This document shows positions 31,483 through 41,021 of a DNA stretch of 48,752 nucleotides, in pieces (the stretch's first letter is position 1; each line of letters starts with the position of its first letter). Position numbers and translations under genes: made by a program. The notes beneath the pieces are model-generated. The model was not told where the DNA came from, searched no databases, and was given only the letters and a program-made list of their open reading frames with translations. The DNA is from Planctomycetota bacterium (GTDB lineage Bacteria; Planctomycetota; Phycisphaerae; Phycisphaerales; UBA1924), in the NCBI GenBank assembly GCA_024276195.1, contig JAJRXR010000045.1:1-48752 (forward strand), given 5' to 3'.

Positions 31483-32619
31483 TCAGTGCCCGAACAGGTT
31501 CGTCTCGCCGAACATGCCGGCCTTCTCGAAGTGGGCGAGTGCCTCGTCGGTGGAGGCGAAGACCTTGGTGGCGGTCTCGGTGATGAACGGGGACGGGTTT
31601 TTGGAGGGCTTCCAGACGACGTAGACCTCTTTGGCGTGCTCCCAGGCGTGCTGGAGTTCGCGCTCCACGCCCGAGCTGAGCCCGGGGATGATCTTGCCGC
31701 CCTCGCCCTCGAGCTCGGGGACGTAGCTGACGATCATGTCGGCCTGGTCGATGAGCTTGAAGTCGCGCATGTAGATCTGCCCGTCGATGTCGCCGGCGAT
31801 GTCGAGGACCTCGCGTGTGCGCATGCGGATGGGCTCGGCGTCTTTCTCGACGCCGCCGAGCTGCAGGGGCTTGTGGTCGAAGAAGTCCTTGCCCTCTTTG
31901 ACGGCCTCGAGGGCGCGGTCGAGCAGGAGCTTTTCGTCCACATCGCCCGGGTCGAACGTGATGAAGTGCTCGGCCAGCGCCTCGCGGAACTGGTCGATCT
32001 CCGCCATCACCTCGGGCATGTCCACCACGTGGCTCATCGGGAAGCTCGGGTAGAGCTTGCGCATCTGCGGGCGGCAGAGAAGGCGGAACATGGTTCGCGT
32101 GGTGTCGGAGAACCTGCCGCGGCTGACGATGCAGAAGTCGCTGCCCGGGATCGCCTGGGACATGAGCTCGGTCGCGAGGATTTCTTCCTCGCGCCAGACC
32201 ATGCAGTCTTTGAGCGTCGCGTCGATGTCGTGGTCGGCGTGGAGGCGGTCGTGGACGACCTCGATGTTGTCAACAAGGCAGACGAACAGGTCGATGTTGA
32301 GTCGTGCGATCTGGTCGAAGTCGAAGGCGCTGAACAGGCCGTGGCGCCAGCGGAAGGTGCCGTGGGTGTTGACGATGATGTTCTCTTGGTCGCGTGAGTC
32401 GGCGATGATGTCCTTGAACGCGGCCCGGCGCAGCGCGTTGAGGCGGCTGAGCGGCAGATCGAGGATTCGCCCCTCGCGCACGTCGCGCGCCTCGGCGTAC
32501 ATCATGTCGCCGACGTTGTAGAGCGCCAGGTTCTCGCCCTGGGCTCCAGCGAACTGGGCGACGCCCTCGAGGTACGCCTTCTTGTTCATCCCGACCTGGC
32601 CTGTGACGATTGCTCGCAT
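31483..32619 (-). CDS. Archaeal-type adenylate-kinase-like / deoxyribosyltransferase-like fusion
   Basis: The 378-residue product starts [20 protein letters not shown], the position of the P-loop in archaeal adenylate kinase (AdkA), but the usual GKT/GKS is replaced by NKK. The match continues with [34 protein letters not shown] (AdkA: IDTHxTIKTPxG) and [20 protein letters not shown]. From about residue 165, [46 protein letters not shown] and [20 protein letters not shown] follow the nucleoside 2-deoxyribosyltransferase-like pattern. It could be a nucleotide kinase or hydrolase, or a nucleotide sensor. The start ATG precedes the strand directly. It is divergent from sucD, with 138 bases between starts. 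Confidence 0.6.
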   Translation of the reverse strand: MRAIVTGQVGMNKKAYLEGVAQFAGAQGENLALYNVGDMMYAEARDVREGRILDLPLSRLNALRRAAFKDIIADSRDQENIIVNTHGTFRWRHGLFSAFDFDQIARLNIDLFVCLVDNIEVVHDRLHADHDIDATLKDCMVWREEEILATELMSQAIPGSDFCIVSRGRFSDTTRTMFRLLCRPQMRKLYPSFPMSHVVDMPEVMAEIDQFREALAEHFITFDPGDVDEKLLLDRALEAVKEGKDFFDHKPLQLGGVEKDAEPIRMRTREVLDIAGDIDGQIYMRDFKLIDQADMIVSYVPELEGEGGKIIPGLSSGVERELQHAWEHAKEVYVVWKPSKNPSPFITETATKVFASTDEALAHFEKAGMFGETNLFGH

Positions 32620-32757
32620 GGCGGCGACCTCCTAAGCGGATATTCTAGGGCTCGCGGGTCGTCCACCAAGGCCCTGTGCACTGTGCAGGGTGTCTGGCCG
32701 GGCTACCCTATCAAGCCGCGACCATCGCGCCGATGGTCTCGAACCCGGAGCCCGCCC

Positions 32758-33777
32758 ATGTCGATCCTGATCAACGCCGACACCAAGGTCATCTGCCAGG
32801 GCATCACCGGCTCGTTCGGCGCCCAGCACACCAGGGGGTGCCTCCATTACGGAACGAAAATGGCCGGGGGTGTGACGCCGGGCAAGGGCGGGCAGAAGGA
32901 CGACAACGACCTGCCCATTTTCGACACCGTGCGCCAGGCGGTCGAGGCGACCGGGGCCGAGGCGACGATGATCTTCGTGCCCCCGGCGTTCGCGGGCGAC
33001 GCGATCCTCGAGGCCATGGACGCGGGCGTCGGCGTGATCTGCTGCATCACCGAGGGCGTGCCGGTGGGCGACATGGTCCGCGTCCGCGCGGTGCTCGACG
33101 AGCGCAACGCTGCGGCCAGATGCGACGGAAGCAAAGAGTTCACACTCATCGGCCCCAACTGCCCGGGCATCATCACGCCCGGACCCAAGACCGGCTCGGG
33201 CGATTCGGCACGCGACGCGTACACCAACAGCGGGTGCAAAATCGGCATCATGCCCGGGTACATCCACACGCACATCTCCGAGTCTGAAACCGGCAAGAGC
33301 GTGGGGATTGTCTCTCGCTCGGGCACTTTGACGTACGAGGCGGTGTGGCAGACGAGCCAGCTCGGGATGGCGCAGTCAACGTGCGTGGGCATCGGGGGCG
33401 ACCCGGTACGCGGCATCGGGCACATCGACTGCATCCGCATGTTCGAGCAAGACCCGCAGACCGACGCGATCCTCATGATCGGCGAGATCGGCGGGTCCGA
33501 CGAGGAAGAGGCCGCGGCGTACATCAAGGCGAACGTCAAGAAACCCGTCGCCGCGTTCATCGCGGGACGCACCGCGCCCCCCGGCAAGCGCATGGGGCAC
33601 GCCGGGGCGATCATCTCGGGCGGGGACGGGGGCAAGCCAACGGGCACCGCCGACGCGAAGATTGAGGCGCTCCAGGGCGCCGGCGCCGAGGTCGCTATGA
33701 GCCCGGCGGACATGGGCAAGGCCATGGCCAAGACGCTCGGGCTGCCCGTAAACGCCCCCGGCCAGCCGGTCGGATGA
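32758..33777 (+). CDS. sucD: Succinyl-CoA ligase alpha subunit (with insertions)
   Basis: The 339-residue product has the CoA-binding start [21 protein letters not shown], then [43 protein letters not shown] and the phosphohistidine region [14 protein letters not shown] (His about 281). It catalyses succinyl-CoA + NDP + Pi to succinate + NTP + CoA in the TCA cycle, with a beta subunit (sucC) not present in this window. It is about 50 residues longer than E. coli SucD. One insertion of about 17 residues splits the usual 'ITPG-xCKIGIMPG' segment ([16 protein letters not shown]), with smaller inserts near CDGSKEF and SESETGK. The ATG at 32758 is chosen by the conserved N-terminus. Confidence 0.92.
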   Translation: MSILINADTKVICQGITGSFGAQHTRGCLHYGTKMAGGVTPGKGGQKDDNDLPIFDTVRQAVEATGAEATMIFVPPAFAGDAILEAMDAGVGVICCITEGVPVGDMVRVRAVLDERNAAARCDGSKEFTLIGPNCPGIITPGPKTGSGDSARDAYTNSGCKIGIMPGYIHTHISESETGKSVGIVSRSGTLTYEAVWQTSQLGMAQSTCVGIGGDPVRGIGHIDCIRMFEQDPQTDAILMIGEIGGSDEEEAAAYIKANVKKPVAAFIAGRTAPPGKRMGHAGAIISGGDGGKPTGTADAKIEALQGAGAEVAMSPADMGKAMAKTLGLPVNAPGQPVG

Positions 33778-33782
33778 GCTGC

Positions 33783-33811
33783 GGGCGGTAAAAACACCCC
33801 AGAAACCGCCC
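33783..33811 (+). terminator. Hairpin between sucD and the hybrid kinase
   Basis: A 7-bp stem GGGCGGT/ACCGCCC (33783-33789 with 33805-33811) has a 15-base A-rich loop. It lies 5 bases after the sucD stop and lacks a T-run, so it may be only a 3' stabilising hairpin. Confidence 0.35.
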
Positions 33812-33853
33812 TAGAACGGGGCGAGATCGTGATCTGCCCGCCCCGAGAGGCCG

Positions 33854-36172
33854 ATGTGCGGATTGATGCGGACGCGTCCCAACAGTTCGAGTCAGGAGTC
33901 GGACGGCGGCGCCAATCTGCGGGGTCCGCGCCGGGGGCTGTGGGTGGTCGTCACGCTTGGGTTCTCGCTGACGCTGACCGGGGTCGCCTGGACCCAGGCG
34001 CGCGAGGACGAATGCCTGACCCTCGCGCGGGAGAACCGCCATATCTCGGGCGACGCGACGCGGGAGGTCGAGCAGCGGTTCGAGCAGCTCTCGCGTGCGC
34101 TGCGTCTGGCCCGGGGCTATATCGGGGCGAGCGAGCAGGTTGATCGATCGGAGTGGCGACGGTTCGTCGAGGCGATCGGGCTCGAAGAGGCGTATCCCGG
34201 CGTGTACGGGCTCGCGTATGTGCAGCGCGTCGAGCCCGCAGGCCTGCCCGCGTTTCTTGAGGAGATGCGCCGGACCGGATCGCCGGGCTACCGCGTGCAT
34301 CTTCCGGCGGGGGCGACGCCCCCGGACCCGGACGAGCCGCTGTACCTGATCAAGTATCACGAGCCCGAGTTGTTCAATGGGCCGGCGTTGGGCCTGAATA
34401 TTGCGGCGTTGGCGCCGAGCAAGCTGGCGTACGACGAGTCGCGCGACTTTGGCCGCGTCCGCGCCACCGGCCCTCTCACACTCGTGCGAGAAGGCTCTCA
34501 ACACCCCGGGGTCGTGCTCTCGATCCCGGTCTATACGCAGAGCGTCACCCCCGACACGATCGAAATGCGACGAGAGACACTGATCGGGTGGGTCGCGGCG
34601 CCGGTCGGGTTGGATGATTTTTTCAGCACGGGGTTCGAGAGGGCGCGAGAGCGGTTTGGGATCACGCTCACGCCCGGGGCGCCCGGGTCCCGGGGAACCC
34701 CGGTGATGGAGACGAACAGCCCGGTCTGGCCCGGGGCAGCTGGGGCGAGCCCGATCAGCGCGCCCATCGAGATCGGGGGGCGGGGTTGGGTGCTGGAGTA
34801 TTCGCCGAGAACACGCGCATCGGTCGCCCCCGAGACGGGTCGATCGAGCTCGATCGCGCTGTTCGGGATCGTGACCAGCGTGCTGCTCAGCGCAATCGTG
34901 TGGGCGGTATCTCGCACGCGGGGCAAGGCGGAGCGCCTAGCCCAGACGATGACCGCGAGCCTGCGCCGCAGCGCCGGGCGCCAGAGGGCGCTCGCGGCCA
35001 GCGCCGAGGCGGCCAGCAGCGCGAAATCCGAGTTCCTGGCGAACATGAGCCACGAGATCCGGACGCCGATGACCGCGATTCTGGGCTACGCCGAGCTGCT
35101 CGACGAGCAGGCGTACGAAACGAACGCCGAGCAGGAGCAGCGCGAATGGCTCGGCTCGATCCGGCGATCTGGTGAGCATCTGTTGGCGCTCATCAACGAT
35201 ATTCTTGACCTCTCCAAGATCGAATCCGGGCGGCTGCACACACGCAAACGCGAGTGCCTGATCGAGCAGGTCGTCAACGATGTGCTCGATCCGATGCGCT
35301 CGCGAGCGCGCCAGAAAGGGCTCGAGCTACGGGCGGAACTCGCGACCGAGATCCCCGCACGGATCGTGACGGACCCGGCGCGTCTGCGTCAGATTCTGAT
35401 CAATCTCATTGGAAACGCCGTGAAGTTCACCGAGGAGGGCGGGGTTGTTATGAGCCTGTCGTGCGACAGTGAAACGCTGGCCATCGAGGTCCGCGACACG
35501 GGCATCGGGATCGACGGCGCCTCGCTGCCCAAGCTCTTCGAGGCGTTCGAGCAGGCGGACTCGTCGATGGCCCGCTCGCACGAGGGGACGGGCCTCGGGC
35601 TGGCGATCTCGCGCCGCCTGGCTCGCATGATGGGCGGGGACATCAGCGCCTCGTCCGTGCTGGGCGAGGGCAGTGTGTTCCGGGTCACGCTGCCCAACGA
35701 GACGCCCGAGGGCGTCGAGATGATCGCCTCGCTCGAGCGCAACCCGGCGAGCACAGGCGAACGCAACCACACCACTGCGCAAGCGGTGAGCGGGCGTGTG
35801 CTGCTCGTTGAGGACGGGCCGGACAACCAGCGGCTGTTCACGCACATTCTTCGGCGGGCGGGGCTTGAGGTCGAGCAGGCGCGTCACGGGCTCGAGGCGA
35901 TCGAGGCGATCCGGGGCGGGGCCAGCCCGGACGTGATCGTGATGGACATGCAGATGCCCGTGATGGACGGGTACACGGCGGCCCGCCGCCTCCGCGAGAT
36001 GGGGTGCGAGACGCCGATCATCGCGCTGACCGCGCACGCGATGGACGGCGACCGCGAGAAATGCATCAGCGCTGGCTGCGATGAGTACGCGACCAAGCCG
36101 GTCGATCGGAACGCGCTCATCGGGATCATCGCCCGACTGATCGAGGTCGGCGCCGACCGGCGCGCCGCCTGA
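33854..36172 (+). CDS. CHASE-domain hybrid histidine kinase
   Basis: The 772-residue product has TM1 at about 28-46. A periplasmic CHASE-type sensor domain follows (about 60-310, e.g. [15 protein letters not shown] and [15 protein letters not shown]), then TM2 at about 333-353. A coiled linker leads to HisKA ([20 protein letters not shown], His about 400), HATPase ([38 protein letters not shown]), and a C-terminal receiver ([15 protein letters not shown]; phospho-acceptor Asp698 in [11 protein letters not shown]; Lys in ATKPVD). It is likely to sense a small extracellular ligand; CHASE domains bind cytokinin- or amino-acid-like molecules in known cases. A partner phosphotransfer protein or response regulator is not nearby. 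The start has GAGAGG upstream. It is convergent with the amidohydrolase, one base apart. Confidence 0.93.
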   Translation: MCGLMRTRPNSSSQESDGGANLRGPRRGLWVVVTLGFSLTLTGVAWTQAREDECLTLARENRHISGDATREVEQRFEQLSRALRLARGYIGASEQVDRSEWRRFVEAIGLEEAYPGVYGLAYVQRVEPAGLPAFLEEMRRTGSPGYRVHLPAGATPPDPDEPLYLIKYHEPELFNGPALGLNIAALAPSKLAYDESRDFGRVRATGPLTLVREGSQHPGVVLSIPVYTQSVTPDTIEMRRETLIGWVAAPVGLDDFFSTGFERARERFGITLTPGAPGSRGTPVMETNSPVWPGAAGASPISAPIEIGGRGWVLEYSPRTRASVAPETGRSSSIALFGIVTSVLLSAIVWAVSRTRGKAERLAQTMTASLRRSAGRQRALAASAEAASSAKSEFLANMSHEIRTPMTAILGYAELLDEQAYETNAEQEQREWLGSIRRSGEHLLALINDILDLSKIESGRLHTRKRECLIEQVVNDVLDPMRSRARQKGLELRAELATEIPARIVTDPARLRQILINLIGNAVKFTEEGGVVMSLSCDSETLAIEVRDTGIGIDGASLPKLFEAFEQADSSMARSHEGTGLGLAISRRLARMMGGDISASSVLGEGSVFRVTLPNETPEGVEMIASLERNPASTGERNHTTAQAVSGRVLLVEDGPDNQRLFTHILRRAGLEVEQARHGLEAIEAIRGGASPDVIVMDMQMPVMDGYTAARRLREMGCETPIIALTAHAMDGDREKCISAGCDEYATKPVDRNALIGIIARLIEVGADRRAA

Positions 36173-36173
36173 G

Positions 36174-37499
36174 CTATTCCGCGTCGCGCTTCTGCACGAC
36201 ACCCCGAGCCATCACGAAGCGAACATCCTGGAGCGCCGCGACATCGTCGAGCGGGCTTGAGGCGAGCGCGATGATGTCGGCTCGCATGCCCGTGCGGATG
36301 GCGCCGATCTCGTCGGAGAGCCCGCACAGGTCCGCCGCGTTGGTCGTGGCGCTGACGATGCAGTCCATGGGCGAGACGCCGGCCTCGCGCATGTAGACAA
36401 ACTCGAGGGCGTTGGTCCCGTGCTTGCCGACGCCAACATCGGTGCCGAACGCGAGCTTCACCCCGGCTTTGTAGGCCCGGGCGACGGAGGCCTGGATCTG
36501 AGGGCCGACCGCCTCGGCCTTCTCGCGGATCGCGGGGTTGAAGAAACCGGGCTCGCCGGCCTTCTCGGCGACAAACTTGCCCGCGTGGATCGTGGGCACG
36601 AGGTAGCACCCGTGCTCGATGAACAGGGCGATGGCCTCGTCGTCGAGGTAGGTTCCGTGCTCGATCGAGCTGACGCCGGCGCGGATCGCGGCCTTGATGC
36701 CGTCTGTCCCGTGGGCGTGGGCCGCGACCTTGCGCCCCATCATGCGTGCCGTCTCGACGACCGCCCGGATCTCATCCTCGAACATCTGCTGATCGACGCC
36801 CGCGGCGGTGTTGGACAGCACCCCGCCGGTCGCGGTGATCTTGATCAGGTCCGACCCGCGTTTAACGCGCTCTCGCACGGCCTTGCGCATCTCGAACGGC
36901 CCGTCGGCGATGCCCTCCATGGGCGTCATCTCGGGGCGCAGGATCGGCGAGATGCCGTTGGTCCGGTCCGCGTGCCCACCCGTCACCGCGATCGACCGAC
37001 CCGCAGCGAGAATCCGAGGCCCCGGGATCACGCCCTGGTTGATCCGGTCGCGCAGCGCGTAGATATCAGCCCCCAGCGAGCCGACGTTGCGCACGGTGGT
37101 GAACCCGGCCATCAGCGTGCGCTCGGCGTAGACCACGCCGTCGATCGCCGAGTGGGTCGGCTGCTCGGTCAGCGTGCTGCGCAGGCGCTGGCCCATGGGC
37201 TTGAGCTCGCCCGTGAGGTGCGTGTGAGAATCGACCAGCCCGGGGAGCACGAACCGATCGGTCAGGTCGATGATCTCGACGGTCTCGCCCGCGCGCGTGG
37301 TGATGTCCAGCAAGTACCCGTCGAGCACGCTATCGATCACACCATCGCGGACGACGATGGTCGAGTTGGCGCGGGGCTCGTGCCCGGGCTCGTCGAGCAG
37401 GGCGGCGCAGTGGATGACGTAGACCGTGCGCTGCCCGTCCTGCGATATGGCCGCGGGGCAGAGCAGGGCGAGCGCGAGAATGAATGCGGTGCGCAGCAT
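36174..37499 (-). CDS. Secreted amidohydrolase (imidazolonepropionase/prolidase-like)
   Basis: The 441-residue product has a signal peptide (FILALALLCPAAISQ). A composite-barrel amidohydrolase follows, with HxH in LVDSHTHL (H92, H94), probable carbamylated Lys220 in DLIKITATGGVLS, histidines H261/H263 in AAHAHGTDG and H281 in SIEHGTYL, and catalytic Asp in FGTDVGVGKHG. This full set of metal ligands matches binuclear Zn members related to Xaa-Arg/Xaa-Pro dipeptidases and imidazolonepropionase-like exported enzymes. Its natural substrate is unknown but probably a dipeptide or cyclic amide in the periplasm. It ends with TAG one base from the end of the convergent kinase gene. Confidence 0.9.
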   Translation of the reverse strand: MLRTAFILALALLCPAAISQDGQRTVYVIHCAALLDEPGHEPRANSTIVVRDGVIDSVLDGYLLDITTRAGETVEIIDLTDRFVLPGLVDSHTHLTGELKPMGQRLRSTLTEQPTHSAIDGVVYAERTLMAGFTTVRNVGSLGADIYALRDRINQGVIPGPRILAAGRSIAVTGGHADRTNGISPILRPEMTPMEGIADGPFEMRKAVRERVKRGSDLIKITATGGVLSNTAAGVDQQMFEDEIRAVVETARMMGRKVAAHAHGTDGIKAAIRAGVSSIEHGTYLDDEAIALFIEHGCYLVPTIHAGKFVAEKAGEPGFFNPAIREKAEAVGPQIQASVARAYKAGVKLAFGTDVGVGKHGTNALEFVYMREAGVSPMDCIVSATTNAADLCGLSDEIGAIRTGMRADIIALASSPLDDVAALQDVRFVMARGVVQKRDAE

Positions 37500-37568
37500 G
37501 GAGAGCCTCCGGGGGTGAACCCAGAGGCTACCACGGGGCGCCAGTTTCTCGCAGCACCGCCGCCCGAA

Positions 37569-37796
37569 TCAGGCGGCCTTGCGCTTTCCCTTGGATTTTT
37601 TCGTCGAGAATGCGTCGATCGCGCCCTGTGACTCGATCTTCTCGATGCAGGCCTCGGAGCAGGCGGTCAGACCGCTCTGTGGTCCGTTGGTCTCGTCGGC
37701 GCGGGTGAACCACCCGTTGGGGTGTTGCCAGCGGCCGAAGGCGTAGATGGGCTCGACGGTCTGGCCGCACCCGTTGCATGTGAACTGACAGCTCAT
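37569..37796 (-). CDS. Small Cys-rich (zinc-binding) protein
   Basis: The 75-residue product starts MSCQFTCNGCGQTVEPIYAF and later has ACSEACIEKIE, giving two CxxC/CxxxC pairs that could bind one zinc. The C-terminus is basic (STKKSKGKRKAA). The function is unknown. The start ATG at 37796 has GGGAG upstream; the longer frame upstream is unsupported. It lies downstream of dinB on the same strand after about 150 bases. Confidence 0.7.
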   Translation of the reverse strand: MSCQFTCNGCGQTVEPIYAFGRWQHPNGWFTRADETNGPQSGLTACSEACIEKIESQGAIDAFSTKKSKGKRKAA

Positions 37797-37843
37797 GACG
37801 ATCTCCCTGTGGGGCTTGTGGCAATCAGCGGCACAAACACACG

Positions 37844-37882
37844 CTCGCTTGAAAGCGAGACCGCCCGCCCTCCCTGCGGGCG
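37844..37882. repeat. Two adjacent perfect hairpins in the dinB-Cys-protein spacer
   Basis: CTCGCTT-GA-AAGCGAG (37844-37859) and CGCCCGC/GCGGGCG (37862-37868 with 37876-37882) are consecutive 7-bp stems. They lie downstream of the dinB stop on the minus strand and may form its terminator, although no T-run is present. Confidence 0.4.
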
Positions 37883-37950
37883 CGTTCCCGCCCGGCACAC
37901 GCGCCCCAGCCCGCACGCGGGGACTGGTTCAAGGTCCGATTGGTGTCGGG

Positions 37951-39171
37951 TCAGGCGTCGGTGGAGCGCGGTGTGGTCGAGCCCGACCCGTGAGCGCCGT
38001 GCCTGGGCGGGGTGTTGAGGGCGCCGCCGAGCCTGATCGCCCCGGCTCCGAAACGGCGTGCGATCTCGTCGGCCGCCCGGTCCACCGCCCGGTCGCGGGT
38101 TTGTTCTTTTTGCTCGAACAACGAGCCCTGGCCCTGGGTCTCGGTGAGCTGGCTCACGCCCACGCCGATCAGGCGGACGGACCGGAACGATCTGGCCCAG
38201 GCGTCAAAGAGCGCCCGGGCCTCGGAGGCGATCACGCCCGTGCGGTCGGTCGGGCTTTCGAGCGTGCTCGAGCGCGTCACGGTCTCGAAGTCGCCGAACC
38301 GGATCTTGACGTTGACGGTGCGCGCAAAGCGCCCGTGCCGGCGCAGGCGGCGCGCCACCTGCTCGCCCTGGTCGAGGATGATCGCCCGGACCGCATCAGG
38401 ATCGGTCAGGTTCTGGTCGAAGGTGCGCTCGTGCGAGATGCTCTTGGCCTCACGGTCGGTGTGGACGGGGCGATCGTCGAGCCCGCGCGAGAGCCTCCAG
38501 AGGCGCTGCCCGTAGGACCCGAACCGGGCGTCGAGTGTCTCGCGGGGCAGAGCGCGCAGGTCGGCGATGGTGCGCACACCCAAGGCAGCGAGCTTGCGCT
38601 CGCCCGCCTGCCCCACGCCCCAGATGCGCCCGACCGGGAGCGGGTCGAGCGTCCGCTGGATCGCGTCGGGCTCGATCATCACGAGCCCGTCGGGCTTGTC
38701 GAGATCGCTGGCGAGCTTGGCGAGAAACTTGTTCGGCGCCACCCCGACCGAGGCGGTCAGGCCTGTCTCGCTCAGCACGCGCGCCCGGATGGTGCGCGCA
38801 ATTTCGACGGGCTCGCCCATCAGGCGGACGCTGCCGGTGACATCCATGAACGCCTCATCAATCGAGACGGGCTGGACACGCGGCGTGACAGACCCGAGGA
38901 TCTCGAACACCTGCGATGAGAGCTCTTTGTACCGGGCGAAGCTGCCCCGCACGATGACCGCGTGCGGGCAGAGGCGCCTGGCGATTGCCGTGGGCATGGC
39001 GCTGTGGCACCCAAAGACACGGGCCTCGTAGCTGGCGGCGGCGACCACCCCGCGGGGGCCGTCGCCGCCCACGAGCACGGGCCTTCCCCGGAGCGATGGG
39101 TCGTCGAGCTGCTCGACAGACGCAAAGAAAGCGTCCATATCCACATGCAGGATGGTCCGGGGCGAGGACAT
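37951..39171 (-). CDS. dinB: DNA polymerase IV (Y family)
   Basis: The 406-residue product has the Y-family active site: ILHVDMDAFFASVE (catalytic D11), YEARVFGCHSAMPTAIARRL and PVSIDEAFMD (D105, E106). GVAPNKFLAKLASDLDKPDG, a helix-hairpin-helix region and the little-finger domain follow. Near residue 350 QGSLFEQ is a likely beta-clamp-binding motif. The enzyme performs translesion and error-prone synthesis. The last ~30 residues are low-complexity. The ATG at 39171 has no strong ribosome binding site. No LexA-like box was found by eye in the 174-base upstream region. Confidence 0.95.
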   Translation of the reverse strand: MSSPRTILHVDMDAFFASVEQLDDPSLRGRPVLVGGDGPRGVVAAASYEARVFGCHSAMPTAIARRLCPHAVIVRGSFARYKELSSQVFEILGSVTPRVQPVSIDEAFMDVTGSVRLMGEPVEIARTIRARVLSETGLTASVGVAPNKFLAKLASDLDKPDGLVMIEPDAIQRTLDPLPVGRIWGVGQAGERKLAALGVRTIADLRALPRETLDARFGSYGQRLWRLSRGLDDRPVHTDREAKSISHERTFDQNLTDPDAVRAIILDQGEQVARRLRRHGRFARTVNVKIRFGDFETVTRSSTLESPTDRTGVIASEARALFDAWARSFRSVRLIGVGVSQLTETQGQGSLFEQKEQTRDRAVDRAADEIARRFGAGAIRLGGALNTPPRHGAHGSGSTTPRSTDA

Positions 39172-39345
39172 CAGCAGAGTCTACCGCATGATCGTTGTTT
39201 GTCCGGGTCTGTTTCGGCAAGAATACACATTCCCGGTGCGAGGGATATCGCAGCGGGAGGGCATACAACCCTGGGAGGCAGGCGTGCGGCTTGCCCCCTC
39301 AAGAACCGTTCATATCCGACCCTCACGAGCTCAGGAGAGACCCGA

Positions 39346-40383
39346 ATGAAAAGTCTGATCATCAGCGCAGCCGTCGCGATTCTTGCTGGCGGCGCCATCG
39401 CCCAGGGCGAAGCCCCCTCGCACTGTTCCAAGGAGAAAGCCGGCGCCACGATCACTCAGGTCGCCGACGAGGCGAAGAGCTGTAGCACCGAGAAGAAGGC
39501 CGAGTGCTCCACCAAGGCTGGCGCCGCGATCACGCAGGTCAGCGCGAAGGTGGATGGGTGCAGCCCTGAGAAGATGGCCGAGTGCAAGGCCAAGGGCAAG
39601 GAGTGCGCCGAGAAGGCTGGCGCCGCGATCACACAGGTCAGCGCGAAGGCGGATGGGTGCAGCCCTGAGAAGATGGCCGAGTGCAAGGCCAAGGGCAAGG
39701 AGTGCGCCGAGAAAGCGGGCGCCGCGATCACACAGGTCAGCGCGAAGGCGGAGGGGTGCAGCCCCGAGAAGAAGGCTTCGTGTGACAAGGGCGATCGGAT
39801 CTCGTTCGAGTCTTGGCAGAGCAAGGCCATGCCGGTGATGGGCTACAGCGTGGGCGAGAAGACCACGACCTGCTCCAAGACCGCCAAGGCGATGGCCTCC
39901 GAGAGCGGCTCGACGATGGGCTACGTTGTCAATGGTCGGTCGTACGAGAGCAAGATGGACGCGCTCGCGGCGCACACCGCGCAGCTCAACTCGACCCTGG
40001 AGTCGATGACCCGAGTGAGCTTTGTTGTGGGCGACAAGGACATCGAGTGCCCGATGAGCGCCAGCGCGGCGTGCGAGAAGACGGACCAGGCGATGCGCTA
40101 CCGCGTTGGCCCGGCCGTGTTCGATTCGGCTGAAGAGGCCGTCCGCGCCGCAGCGATGGCCTACGGCATGTCCAAGTCTGTCGCGATGACCTACGAGGTT
40201 GATGGGCAGACCACCACCTGCTCCAAGTCCGCCTCCGCGATGAGCGAGTCGTGCGGCAAGGGCATGAAGTTCGTCGTGGGCGGGGCCACGACCAAGTGCG
40301 ACGTCCAGGCCGACAACCTGCTCGCCAGCGAGCGCGTCAGCAAGGCCCTCGCGGCGCTCGAGATGGCGACCAGCCAGTCGTGA
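39346..40383 (+). CDS. Secreted Cys-repeat protein
   Basis: The 345-residue product has a signal peptide (SLIISAAVAILAGGAIAQ). Two exact-length and two partial copies of a 33-residue repeat follow (AGAAITQVSAKxDGCSPEKM and AECKAKGKECAEK; 99-bp DNA repeats from 39517 and 39616). A second part contains three related modules of about 65 residues (YSVGEKTTTCSKTAKAM, FVVGDKDIECPMSASAA, YEVDGQTTTCSKSASAM), each with conserved cysteine and a 'YxV.G' strand. It is probably a periplasmic metal- or redox-active protein; I do not recognise the family. The start ATG has AGGAGAGA upstream. Its TGA overlaps the GTG of the sigma-factor gene, so the three genes are coupled. Confidence 0.75.
   Translation: MKSLIISAAVAILAGGAIAQGEAPSHCSKEKAGATITQVADEAKSCSTEKKAECSTKAGAAITQVSAKVDGCSPEKMAECKAKGKECAEKAGAAITQVSAKADGCSPEKMAECKAKGKECAEKAGAAITQVSAKAEGCSPEKKASCDKGDRISFESWQSKAMPVMGYSVGEKTTTCSKTAKAMASESGSTMGYVVNGRSYESKMDALAAHTAQLNSTLESMTRVSFVVGDKDIECPMSASAACEKTDQAMRYRVGPAVFDSAEEAVRAAAMAYGMSKSVAMTYEVDGQTTTCSKSASAMSESCGKGMKFVVGGATTKCDVQADNLLASERVSKALAALEMATSQS
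39517..39780 (+). repeat. 99-bp tandem coding repeat
   Basis: Near-identical 99-bp units start at 39517 and 39616. A third partial unit at 39715 ends near 39780, and an earlier 78-bp unit starts at 39439. Each full unit adds 33 residues with three cysteines. Low divergence implies recent expansion. Confidence 0.85.
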
Positions 40384-41021
40384 GCCCGTCGGGCGAGCAT
40401 GATTCTGATTCTCACGGAGCGCGGGCGGGCGAGCGCCCGCCCGCGCCTCTTGATTCCGACGCCGAAGGCCCGGAGGGCGGCGCGTGTGCGCCGTCTTCGC
40501 TCCGGCGTGTGCTGATCGACGAGATGGACGCGCTGTACCGCTACATCCTGCCACGCGTCGCGTGGGACGCGAACTCGTGCGAGGACGTGCTCAAGCAAAC
40601 CGTCGTCGCGGCGCTGCGGTCCGAGCGGGCGCCCGAGGACGAGGCGGAGCAGCGGGCGTGGGTCCGGGGGATCGCGGCGAACCTGTCCAGGCGCCACTGG
40701 CGCGACCGGGCGCGCGGGCGGCGAGCGGTGCAGCGGTGCGCCCAGCGGCGCGGGGCGGAGACGCTCGAGCGCCTCGAGTCGGACTGCCCGCACACGGTGC
40801 TGCAGGAGGACGAGCTGCGAGAGTCGCTGCTCGAAGCGATCGGATCGCTCGGCGCCGACGAGCAGCGGGTTTTGTACGCGTTCTACCGGCACGGGCGCAC
40901 GGGCGCCGAGCTTGCCCGTGAGTTTGGGACCAGTGTCAAGGGGATCGAGATGCGTCTGTACCGCGCCCGCGCAAGGCTGCGCGACCGCCTGCGCGGGCGG
41001 ACGCCGGAGATCGAACCATGA
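40380..41021 (+). CDS. ECF-like RNA polymerase sigma factor
   Basis: The 213-residue product has a region-2-like helix set (EMDALYRYILPRVAWDANSC, EDVLKQTVVAALRS, AWVRGIAANLSRRHWRD). A region-4 helix-turn-helix follows (LRESLLEAIGSLGADEQRVL, GRTGAELAREFGTSVKGIEM, RLYRARARLRDRL). This is the standard ECF/sigma-70 region 2 and 4 arrangement, with an unusually Cys-containing linker (QRCAQRRGAE, SDCPH). I take the GTG at 40380, which overlaps the previous stop as GTGA; no better start exists. It in turn overlaps the next gene as ATGA. The downstream membrane protein is the likely regulator, and the upstream Cys-rich exported protein a probable signal partner or target. Confidence 0.82.
   Translation: MSPSGEHDSDSHGARAGERPPAPLDSDAEGPEGGACAPSSLRRVLIDEMDALYRYILPRVAWDANSCEDVLKQTVVAALRSERAPEDEAEQRAWVRGIAANLSRRHWRDRARGRRAVQRCAQRRGAETLERLESDCPHTVLQEDELRESLLEAIGSLGADEQRVLYAFYRHGRTGAELAREFGTSVKGIEMRLYRARARLRDRLRGRTPEIEP

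Noticed and set aside
31483-32619. A true adenylate kinase
   Set aside because: The Walker A Ser/Thr and the GKT/GKS sequence are missing, and half the protein belongs to another fold. I keep 'adenylate-kinase-like' only.
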